DNA of 5,751 nucleotides from Chloroflexota bacterium (GTDB taxonomy: Bacteria; Chloroflexota; Chloroflexia; Chloroflexales; Kallotenuaceae). This document shows, in pieces, positions 1 through 5,247 of this stretch. The stretch is from assembly GCA_019240175.1 (NCBI GenBank), contig JAFAYS010000470.1, positions 1 through 5,751 on the forward strand. Reading direction: 5' to 3'. The notes under the pieces are model-generated. The model had not been told where the DNA came from. It saw only the letters and a program-made list of their open reading frames with translations, and did not search any database. The stretch's first letter is position 1. The number at the start of each line of letters is the position of its first letter. Both the position numbers and the translations under genes were made by a program.

Positions 1-1
1 G

Positions 2-490
2 GGCGGCCCCAGGGCTGGGCGCGGCGATGTCCGCGTGGCGGCTTTGATGCTGCTAGCCGAACAGCCGCTCCACGGCTACGAGCTGATCCAGCAGATCACG
101 GCCCGTAGCGGCGGCAACTGGCGGCCAAGTCCAGGCTCGGTCTATCCCGCGCTCCAACTGCTGGAAGATCAGGGCCTGATCGTTGGCGAGCACACCGAGG
201 GCAAGCGGGTTTATCAACTGACTGAAGCCGGCAAAGCTCATATTGAGCAGCGCCGCGAAGAGCTGACGCAAGCCTGGGCTGGTGTGACCGCTGGCAGCGA
301 TGATCCGGCGCGTGAGCTGCGCGATCTTTTTGAGCAGCTTGGTGGCGCACTGCGGCAGGTTGTGCATGCCGGCACCGAGACGCAGATCGCCGCCGCGCGT
401 GAGGTGCTTACCGGTGCCCGCCGCCAGCTGTACCGTATTCTCGCCGATGATGCAGTCAGCGGCACGCCCTCCGATACCGACAAGAGCTAG
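2..490 (+). CDS. PadR-family transcriptional regulator, 5' truncated
   Basis: This is a cytoplasmic winged-helix DNA-binding repressor. The frame is open to the window edge, and the residues before the first in-window GTG at 35 (GRGDVR) are themselves part of the conserved PadR N-terminus, so the true start lies to the left and GTG 35 is an internal Val. The visible 162 residues show the first helices (VRVAALMLLAEQPLHGYEL), the recognition-helix region SPGSVYPALQLLEDQGLI, the wing GKRVYQLTEAGK, and a long C-terminal helical stretch (about 90-150) of the kind that forms the dimerisation arm. The stop is TAG at 488-490. PadR proteins usually repress their own operon or a nearby transporter or efflux gene. 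No such partner follows here, because about 500 noncoding bases come next, so a target would be upstream or distant. The family call is secure; ligand and target are unknown. Confidence 0.93.
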   Translation, partial: GGPRAGRGDVRVAALMLLAEQPLHGYELIQQITARSGGNWRPSPGSVYPALQLLEDQGLIVGEHTEGKRVYQLTEAGKAHIEQRREELTQAWAGVTAGSDDPARELRDLFEQLGGALRQVVHAGTETQIAAAREVLTGARRQLYRILADDAVSGTPSDTDKS

Positions 491-547
491 CCAACCATCG
501 CCCGTGAGCGCGATCCAGTCGATCGTAGTCTAAGGGTAGCAGTAGGA

Positions 548-615
548 GCGCGCCTCGATTCTCGCGCGGCACCGGCAAGGTGCTGTCGATGGGATGGAGG
601 CGCGCATCTATTTTT
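548..615 (+). terminator. Candidate rho-independent terminator of padR (branched fold)
   Basis: GCGCGCCTC (548-556) is perfectly complementary to GAGGCGCGC (597-605). Inside it, GCACC (569-573) pairs with GGTGC (579-583) around the loop GGCAA, and this inner stem can be extended by G-U pairs. The sequence then runs into TCTATTTTT (607-615). This reads as a branched hairpin followed by a T-rich tract, about 58 bases after the padR stop. The fold is longer than a standard terminator and the T tract is interrupted, so the role is an inference. Confidence 0.45.
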
Positions 616-853
616 AAACCGGCTGCGCGTCGTTAACATAATCTCCATTGCTATCTGCTTCGATCCTCGTCACACTTTTCTCGCAGCTCCGGCTTTTGAT
701 CAACTGAAGACTTCGGCATGGTATATGCTCCGCTGTGCTGCGCCGGGTTGATAAGCGACAAGGAGCTTCACGAGCCGGCGAGTTCACTCCGTAACCCCGC
801 AGGAGAATCAACAAGGCGTCCAGGCGCATCTCGCATCTACGTTTTTTGCCAAT

Positions 854-889
854 AACTTCTGAACAACTTCTGAACATGCGCTTGCTAAT
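854..889 (+). promoter_or_regulatory. Tandem 11-bp direct repeat with downstream -10-like box
   Basis: AACTTCTGAAC occurs twice head to tail without any gap (854-864 and 865-875). Eight bases later comes GCTAAT (884-889), a possible -10 element. Two direct repeats with an 11-bp period, about one helical turn, in place of a -35 box are the known arrangement of OmpR/PhoB-type winged-helix response-regulator sites. The embedded TGAACA pair (860-865 and 871-876) resembles the TTAACA-type repeats of Bacillus PhoP boxes. If this is the promoter, the DUF3500-NicO mRNA has a leader of about 100 bases. The repeat is directly visible; the regulator type is an inference. Confidence 0.45.
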
Positions 890-917
890 CTTCCCCCCAT
901 CACATGCAACATCCGCG

Positions 918-982
918 CGCTAGCCAAACACGATCATCGCAGGGCTGGCGTTGATGGAGCGGACAGTTGACAATAATCTGTC
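918..982 (+). promoter_or_regulatory. Hairpin-prone 5' leader of the DUF3500-NicO operon
   Basis: Two potential stems lie between the candidate promoter and the start codon. CGCTAGCC (918-925) can pair with GGCTGGCG (943-950) through eight pairs including one U-G. GACAG (962-966) can pair with CTGTC (978-982) across an 11-base loop. The second ends shortly before the ribosome site at 988-991. They could be an operator half-site pair or RNA structure controlling translation. I do not recognise a known riboswitch here. Confidence 0.25.
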
Positions 983-987
983 GTTAT

Positions 988-991
988 GGAG
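988..991 (+). promoter_or_regulatory. Ribosome binding site deciding the start at 1001
   Basis: GGAG at 988-991 lies nine bases before ATG 1001. The alternative in-frame ATG at 986 overlaps this motif and has no purine-rich site before it, so initiation at 1001 is preferred. Confidence 0.6.
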
Positions 992-1000
992 ATTCTCGGC

Positions 1001-2218
1001 ATGTCGAACAAGACCCACCGACTTTTCCCCGCAATACTGATCATGCTTGTCGCCCTGTTTATGACGGCCTGTGGTGCCGCGACGCCTGCGGCTTCCCCGG
1101 CTGCCTCCACTGCTGCCAGTGCATCGCCTGCCGCCTCCGCCGCCACTGCATCGCCAGCTGCGACGACCAGCGCCGCTACAGCGGAAGCAACGACACCTGC
1201 GGAAACCGCAACGTCAGGGACAACGAGCGGTCAAGACGCGACTCCGGCGGTTGTGGCTGCTGCCAACGCCTTCCTGGCTACCCTGAGCGATACCGAGCGC
1301 GAGAGCGTGCTCTTCGACTGGACCGACACCGAGCAGAAGCAGCGCTGGTCGAATCTGCCCGAGGGGCTGTACGAGCGCGCCGGCCTGATGTGGGGCGATC
1401 TGAGCGAAGAGCAGCAGAACGCCTGGCTGGCGATCATGCAGGTCACGCTGAGCGAAGAAGGCTATAACCGCGTGATCGCCGAGTGGAACGCCGACGAGGT
1501 GCTGGCTACCGAGAGCACCGGTGGCGGTGGTGGTCCCGGCGGCGGCCAGCTGCTCTTCGGCAAGCAATACTACTATGTCGCGCTGATCGGCACGCCCTCG
1601 GAGACCGAGCCGTGGCAGTGGCAGTGGGGCGGACATCATGTGACGGTCAACGCCACAGTTGCCGGATCGAACATCGCGCTGACGCCGAGCTTTATCGGCT
1701 GCCAGCCCTGCGAGTACACCGATGCGAGCGGCACAACAATCCGTCCGCTGGGCGATATCGAGGACGAGGCCTTCGCGCTGGTGAGCTCGCTGGATGCTAC
1801 ACAGCAGCAGGCGGCGGTGCTGGGCAACTCGTCGATCGACCTGGTGCTGGGTCCAGGCCAGGAAGGCAAGACGATCCAATCGGAAGGCCTCGCCGCCTCA
1901 CAGATGACCGCTGAGCAACAGGCCGCGCTGCTTCAGCTGATCGGCCACTACACCGGTCTGGTCAACGACGAGGACGCCGCCGCACGCAACGACGAGATCC
2001 AGTCGACGCTCGCCGAAACCTACTTCGCCTGGTACGGTCCCACCACCGAAGGCAGCGCGGCCTACTTCCGCATCACTGGTCCGACGATCGTGATCGAGTA
2101 CGCGCCACAGGGCGGCGGCGGTAACGGCACCGGTCTCGGCGGCGCTGCGACCAACCTGCACATCCACGGCGTCTACCGCGATCCGAGCAACGAGTACGGA
2201 GCCAAGTACACGCAATGA
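1001..2218 (+). CDS. DUF3500-family lipoprotein
   Basis: This is a 405-residue secreted, membrane-anchored protein of unknown function. It starts with a lysine/arginine-bearing n-region and a hydrophobic core (about residues 9-21), then MTAC with C24 as the probable lipidated cysteine. A low-complexity Ala/Ser/Thr/Pro linker (about 25-80) follows. The rest matches the DUF3500 pattern: ANAFLATLSDTERESVLFDW (about 88-107), W..LPEGLYERAGLMWGDLSEEQ, a Gly-rich loop (about 173-182), YYYVALIGTPSETEPWQWQW followed by GGHH (H212, H213), and a C-terminal NLHIHGVYRDPSNEYG (H387, H389). Paired histidines suggest metal or cofactor binding, but this is inference. A CQPC pair (C234, C237) also stands out. 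The stop overlaps the start of the transporter gene (ATGA), so the two are translationally coupled. A start at ATG 986 would add five residues. The family call is strong; the role is unknown. Confidence 0.88.
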   Translation: MSNKTHRLFPAILIMLVALFMTACGAATPAASPAASTAASASPAASAATASPAATTSAATAEATTPAETATSGTTSGQDATPAVVAAANAFLATLSDTERESVLFDWTDTEQKQRWSNLPEGLYERAGLMWGDLSEEQQNAWLAIMQVTLSEEGYNRVIAEWNADEVLATESTGGGGGPGGGQLLFGKQYYYVALIGTPSETEPWQWQWGGHHVTVNATVAGSNIALTPSFIGCQPCEYTDASGTTIRPLGDIEDEAFALVSSLDATQQQAAVLGNSSIDLVLGPGQEGKTIQSEGLAASQMTAEQQAALLQLIGHYTGLVNDEDAAARNDEIQSTLAETYFAWYGPTTEGSAAYFRITGPTIVIEYAPQGGGGNGTGLGGAATNLHIHGVYRDPSNEYGAKYTQ

Positions 2219-3720
2219 GCCAACCACGTCGCCTTAGAGGCTTGGGGCTGCGATCAAAGCTGCTGCTCAGCCTGATCGCCCTGCTGTTGGGAGTGCTGGC
2301 GTCGCCGATGGCGGCGCTGGCCCACGCAGCCGACGCGTACCTGCAAGCCACATACATCACGGTTGCGCCGACGCAGATTGTGGTCGAGCTGGATCTGACG
2401 CCGGGTGTGCTGGTTGCGCCTGAGGTCTTGCAGCAGCTTGATGCCGACGGCGATCAGCAGATCTCTGAGGCTGAGGGCCAGGCCTACGTGGACGCCGTGC
2501 TGCCGCATGTGGATCTGAAAGTCGATGGGCAGCCACTGGCGCTCACGATCACCAGGATCGACATGCCTGCATACCTGGCGATCCAGGCCGGCTACGGCAC
2601 GATCCGCGTCTTCACGGTGGCAACCCTGGCGGATGGTATGACCGGCACGCACGCGATCGCCTACGCCAACCGCTACGCTCCGACCGGCGCGACCTATCAG
2701 GTCAACGCGTTTGTCGACAAGGGCGTGGCGGTCACGTTGGGCCAGCAGAACCGCGACAGTGTTCAGCAGAGTATGACGCTTGACTACGCCATCGACAGCG
2801 TGACGTCGAGCACTACGAGTGGAGCCGCACAGGCGTCATTGGTGGCATCGGTGGGCGCTGCGGGTCAGGCTGAGCGGCTTGTGAGCTACCTGTACGCGCC
2901 GACGCTCTCGCCCTGGGTGCTGCTGCTGGGTCTGGCGCTCGCCGGGGCGCTGGGTGGGCTGCACGCGCTGACGCCTGGTCACGGCAAAACGCTGGTCGCC
3001 GCCTACCTGGTTGGCAGTCGCGGCACCGTGCGTCACGCCGTCACGCTGGGCGCGATCGTAACGTTCACACATACCGCATCCGTGATCGTGATTGGCCTGC
3101 TGGCGCTGTTTGCCAGCCAGTATGTCGTGCCGGATGTCCTGCTGCCGATTCTCACCACATTCTCCGGCCTGCTGGTCGTTGTGCTGGGCGCGCGGCTGAT
3201 CTGGCAGCGCTGGCTGGCCTTCACCCGCAGAGCGTCCGCTCGTCAGAGCGCGCATCACGATCATGCACACACGCACGGTGATGATCACGATCATACGCAT
3301 GACCACGATCACAGCCATGATCATGATCACAGTCACGCGCACGCGTACACGCACGATCACGGCGATGGGCATACGCACTCGCACTTACCGCCGTCGGGCA
3401 GCATCACGCTGGGCAGCCTGGTCGCGATGGGCGTTTCAGGCGGCCTGGTGCCGTGTCCCGAGGCACTGGGGATCATGGTGATCGCGATTGGCTTGAATCG
3501 CATCTTGCTCGGCCTGGGCCTGATCGTTTCGTTCAGCTTCGGGCTGGCGGCGGTGCTGATCGTGATCGGCATACTGCTGGTGCGCTCGCGCTCACTGGTC
3601 GAGCGTTTCGGTGGCATCGGCAGCCGTTGGAGCAGCGCTTTGCCGCTGGCCAGTGCGGTGATTGTTACAGTGCTGGGTCTTGGTATGACGCTTAGCGGGC
3701 TGGTTACCTACCTGGGATAA
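2215..3720 (+). CDS. NicO-family nickel/cobalt-type transporter with EF-hand domain and His-rich loop
   Basis: This 501-residue inner-membrane protein of the NicO (RcnA/NreB-like) superfamily has a signal segment (about 15-37, ending ALAHA). An extracytoplasmic domain (about 38-225) follows, containing the canonical EF-hand loop DADGDQQISEAE (D76, D78, D80, S84, E87). The membrane domain begins near residue 232 and carries the family signature LHALTPGHGKT (H250, P254, H256, K258), then FTHTASVIVIGLL (about 284-296) and a further helix (about 307-328). A histidine-rich loop (347-390) has 20 His in 44 residues. A second membrane half opens with GVSGGLVPCPEALG (406-419) and two more hydrophobic segments (about 428-456 and 475-499). 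The family exports or imports Ni2+/Co2+; direction and ion cannot be told from sequence. ATG 2215 overlaps the DUF3500 stop. GGAG at 2198-2201 is rather far (13 bases), so reinitiation is likely. Confidence 0.92.
   Translation: MSQPRRLRGLGLRSKLLLSLIALLLGVLASPMAALAHAADAYLQATYITVAPTQIVVELDLTPGVLVAPEVLQQLDADGDQQISEAEGQAYVDAVLPHVDLKVDGQPLALTITRIDMPAYLAIQAGYGTIRVFTVATLADGMTGTHAIAYANRYAPTGATYQVNAFVDKGVAVTLGQQNRDSVQQSMTLDYAIDSVTSSTTSGAAQASLVASVGAAGQAERLVSYLYAPTLSPWVLLLGLALAGALGGLHALTPGHGKTLVAAYLVGSRGTVRHAVTLGAIVTFTHTASVIVIGLLALFASQYVVPDVLLPILTTFSGLLVVVLGARLIWQRWLAFTRRASARQSAHHDHAHTHGDDHDHTHDHDHSHDHDHSHAHAYTHDHGDGHTHSHLPPSGSITLGSLVAMGVSGGLVPCPEALGIMVIAIGLNRILLGLGLIVSFSFGLAAVLIVIGILLVRSRSLVERFGGIGSRWSSALPLASAVIVTVLGLGMTLSGLVTYLG
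3253..3384 (+). repeat. His-codon-rich imperfect repeat tract within the transporter gene
   Basis: The DNA is dominated by near-repeats of gatcatgatcac/cacgatcacagc type encoding H-D-H, H-S-H and H-T-H dipeptides. It lies between the two membrane halves of the transporter. Such loops in NicO and other metal carriers bind or buffer transition metals. Repeat-unit slippage could change its length between strains. Confidence 0.75.
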
Positions 3721-3745
3721 TGCTCGGGTGATTTTCAGGAGCATA

Positions 3746-3802
3746 AAAGCAACGCGGAGCTTACGGAAACTGAGGAATCTGTGTTGTGCTCCGCGTTGCT
3801 TT
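3746..3802. terminator. Bidirectional terminator, perfect 15-bp inverted repeat
   Basis: AAAGCAACGCGGAGC (3746-3760) and GCTCCGCGTTGCTTT (3788-3802) are exact reverse complements separated by 27 bases. The element sits between the transporter stop (3720) and the stop of the convergent Imm30-like gene (3829), as expected of a shared terminator. The T tract is short in both directions (TTT on +, TTTT on -). The loop is longer than usual, so an intergenic repeat element is an alternative. Confidence 0.8.
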
Positions 3803-3826
3803 GATCTTAAAGTGTTTTACCGTGCG

Positions 3827-4279
3827 CTAGGCAAGCACCGCGTCAACTTTTGCCCGTTCCTCCGCGTCCTCGTCGCCAATCTCCTCCAACAGTTGGCGGA
3901 TCAATGCTCCATTAGGTGAGGATAGTGGCGGCAGGTGCGCTCTTAAAAGCGTTCGCGTCGTTTCGTTATTCAGGATACGATGCAGGAATGTGTCAACCCA
4001 CTCTGGACCCTCGTCCATCAACTGGGGAGCCACGTCCACAAAGGTCGATACCAGCGTCTGGTAATCAAAGTCCTCAATGAAATGCACAAGCCCCCACAGA
4101 ACTTCCTCAAACTCGCATTCGTCCGATAAGATCAAGAACAGCTCCGGCAACCGATCGTGGACCGCTGCTTGCGGCTCCTCGGCAAGGGCAGACAAGGCTT
4201 CCTCAAAAGCCTCCACGTCTTCCGGCGATTGCAGCTGGCGATGTTCCCGCAGTTGATCAATGAGCTCAATGACTGACAT
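3827..4279 (-). CDS. Imm30-like immunity protein
   Basis: This 150-residue soluble, acidic and mostly helical protein has no signal peptide or membrane segment. The pattern resembles Imm30-type immunity proteins of polymorphic toxin systems: an N-terminal helical part with EAFEEALSALAEE (23-35), a central EVLWGLVHFIEDF (59-71), then EWVDTFLHRILNNETTR (93-109) and a C-terminal LIRQLLEEIGDEDAEER (126-142). Such proteins neutralise a cognate toxin in the cytoplasm, but no toxin gene is present here. The start is ATG (4279-4277) with only a weak purine-rich stretch ahead (GGGAAAAGAAA); the stop is TAG. Two sampled 60-base lines (3961-4080) count 48% and 52% G+C against 75% in 2941-3000 of the transporter, which fits an acquired accessory gene. 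The family assignment comes from remembered motif pattern and is moderately sure. Confidence 0.7.
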   Translation of the reverse strand: MSVIELIDQLREHRQLQSPEDVEAFEEALSALAEEPQAAVHDRLPELFLILSDECEFEEVLWGLVHFIEDFDYQTLVSTFVDVAPQLMDEGPEWVDTFLHRILNNETTRTLLRAHLPPLSSPNGALIRQLLEEIGDEDAEERAKVDAVLA

Positions 4280-4326
4280 AGCGTTTCTTTTCCCGATCTT
4301 CCATGTGCTGAATATCCATACACAGC

Positions 4327-4355
4327 ATGTTAGCCGGTTACCAAAAAAGCGACAA
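4327..4355 (-). promoter_or_regulatory. Candidate promoter of the Imm30-like gene
   Basis: Read on the minus strand, TTGTCG (4355-4350) and TAACAT (4332-4327) are separated by exactly 17 bases, each matching four of six consensus positions. The -35 box lies just inside the end of the HxlR gene. This would give a leader of about 40 bases and independent expression from the HxlR gene. Confidence 0.4.
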
Positions 4356-4357
4356 CT

Positions 4358-5032
4358 TCAGGAAGCGGTCTCCGCTTGCACGTCGGCGATACCACAGATG
4401 CTCAGGAAGCGATCTAAAGCCCCAGGCTCGCCTGTGATCTGAATGCGTTCTTCGGCAATTGCCTGGTCCGGCTGGAGCTGTCCAGCTAATAATTGGAGAT
4501 ATGACGGCGTGTCGGTTGTGAATACCGCGTCGGCTTTGGGTGCCGCGCCCTGCTGCACCTGGATCTCGCCCGCCGCAATCTGCACATGCAGCACCTCGCC
4601 GTCGATGTGCAGTTCGTAGGTCTCGTTGATGCCCTGCGCCCGCTCTGGCCGAAAGAAGGTTTTGAGCGTCAGGGCGTAGGAGCCCGCGCGCAGTACGGTA
4701 GCGCCTTCCATCGACTGTGGCACAAACTGGCTGCCCCATTTGCCGAGCTCGAGCAGCGTTTTTTCCAGCGCCTGGCCCAGCACGGTTAGCTCATACACGG
4801 TTGATCCCGCTGGCGGCGGCAGCACGCGGCGACGGATCACTGCTTGCTGCTCAAGGTTTTTGAGCCGTTCGGCCAGCAGATTCGTGCTAATGCCCGGCAG
4901 CCCGTCTAGCAGATCTTTGAACCGGCGCGGCCCGGCGATCATCTCACGAACAATCAGCAGCGTCCAGCGTTCACCCACAACATCTAGCGCATACGCCAGG
5001 CCGCAGTATTGATTGTAGCTTCGACTTTTCAT
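4358..5032 (-). CDS. HxlR-family regulator with C-terminal SCP2-like domain
   Basis: This 224-residue cytoplasmic DNA-binding protein carries an HxlR winged helix in residues 1-100: YCGLAYALDVVGERWTLLIV (9-28), GPRRFKDLLDGLPGIS (34-49) and NLLAERLKNLEQQ (51-63, recognition-helix region), then a wing ending TVYELTVLGQAL. C10 occupies the N-terminal cysteine position that in YodB, HypR and QorR senses oxidants or electrophiles. Residues about 135-215 (ETYELHIDGEVLHVQIAAG, then ADAVFTTDTPSYLQLLAG) look like an SCP2/sterol-carrier-type small-molecule-binding fold, making the protein about twice the usual 100-130-residue HxlR length. It is divergent from a reductase gene, the usual target arrangement. 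No clear Shine-Dalgarno precedes ATG 5032. Ligand and regulon are unknown. Confidence 0.9.
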   Translation of the reverse strand: MKSRSYNQYCGLAYALDVVGERWTLLIVREMIAGPRRFKDLLDGLPGISTNLLAERLKNLEQQAVIRRRVLPPPAGSTVYELTVLGQALEKTLLELGKWGSQFVPQSMEGATVLRAGSYALTLKTFFRPERAQGINETYELHIDGEVLHVQIAAGEIQVQQGAAPKADAVFTTDTPSYLQLLAGQLQPDQAIAEERIQITGEPGALDRFLSICGIADVQAETAS

Positions 5033-5041
5033 AATTCTTTA

Positions 5042-5069
5042 AGTGTACGCTAAGTCGCCGTAAATTCAA
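5042..5069 (-). promoter_or_regulatory. Candidate promoter of the HxlR gene
   Basis: On the minus strand TTGAAT (5069-5064) and TACACT (5047-5042) are 16 bases apart. Transcription would start only a few bases before ATG 5032, which agrees with the absence of a ribosome binding site and suggests a nearly leaderless mRNA. Confidence 0.3.
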
Positions 5070-5070
5070 G

Positions 5071-5092
5071 ATCCTAAGCGAGTATTAAGGAT
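5071..5092. promoter_or_regulatory. Imperfect inverted repeat in the divergent control region
   Basis: ATCCT (5071-5075) and AGGAT (5088-5092) form an inverted repeat around an AT-rich centre, extendable to ATCCTAA/TTAAGGAT with one bulged base. The position between the two divergent start sites makes it a possible second regulator site. Confidence 0.25.
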
Positions 5093-5106
5093 TGAGAAGG
5101 AAGAAC

Positions 5107-5139
5107 TTGATTTTTTGAAGTACTGGCTTTATACTAGTA
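5107..5139 (+). promoter_or_regulatory. Promoter of the reductase gene with overlapping palindromic operator
   Basis: TTGATT (5107-5112) and TATACT (5130-5135) are separated by 17 bases; the -10 matches five of six consensus positions. The perfect palindrome TACTAGTA (5132-5139) covers the end of the -10 box, and another TACT (5121-5124) sits 11 bases upstream in the spacer. TACT...AGTA symmetry resembles operators described for the HxlR-family member YodB, so a repressor binding here would block RNA polymerase. The predicted mRNA leader is about 105 bases. Confidence 0.55.
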
Positions 5140-5247
5140 GAACGTCTGTGCTTACTTTGTACAACAAATAATGTATCACGCCTTGCGACACGCCAGAAAC
5201 GACGAAACCTCAATCACTGCGCTGCATACTGTCACGGAGGATTGACC

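Larger units (their letters stand above)
491..985. other. Long intergenic region between padR and the DUF3500 operon
   Basis: No convincing gene lies here. The short open frames on both strands lack a ribosome site and a recognisable protein pattern. The left part carries an inverted-repeat structure (548-615), the middle is plain sequence with one isolated extended -10-like string (TGGTATATG at 719-727), and the right part carries an exact 11-bp tandem repeat (854-875) and a hairpin-prone leader (918-982). The length is generous for a simple promoter, so a small RNA or a decayed gene cannot be excluded. Confidence 0.6.

Noticed and set aside
35..37. GTG as the padR start
   Set aside because: The upstream in-frame residues GRGDVR belong to the conserved PadR N-terminus, so the gene runs off the left edge.
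614..877. Minus-strand frame in the intergenic region
   Set aside because: Composition is Cys/Arg/Ser-rich and random-looking, with no ribosome site or familiar motif.
967..972. Consensus -35 box TTGACA just before the DUF3500 gene
   Set aside because: A -10 at the proper distance would fall around 990, inside the ribosome site and start region, and no good hexamer is there. It also forms the loop of the GACAG/CTGTC repeat.
986..1000. ATG 986 as start of the DUF3500 protein
   Set aside because: No ribosome site precedes it, whereas GGAG at 988-991 is well placed for ATG 1001, which also gives a cleaner signal peptide.
1214..1879. Minus-strand frame of about 220 codons opposite the DUF3500 gene
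   Set aside because: No family pattern or start signal; it is a byproduct of GC-rich coding sequence on the other strand.
2836..3384. Long minus-strand frame opposite the transporter gene
   Set aside because: Its Val/Arg/Met/Ile repeats are the antisense reading of the His/Asp codon tract; the plus strand holds a full recognisable transporter.
3253..3384. CRISPR-like or satellite repeat
   Set aside because: The repetition follows codon boundaries and encodes a histidine loop within an intact reading frame, with no spacers.
4341..4380. Terminator behind the HxlR gene (AAGCGG/CCGCTT hairpin and T run on the minus strand)
   Set aside because: The 6-bp stem lies within the last codons and the T run begins about 15 bases later, too far for a standard terminator.
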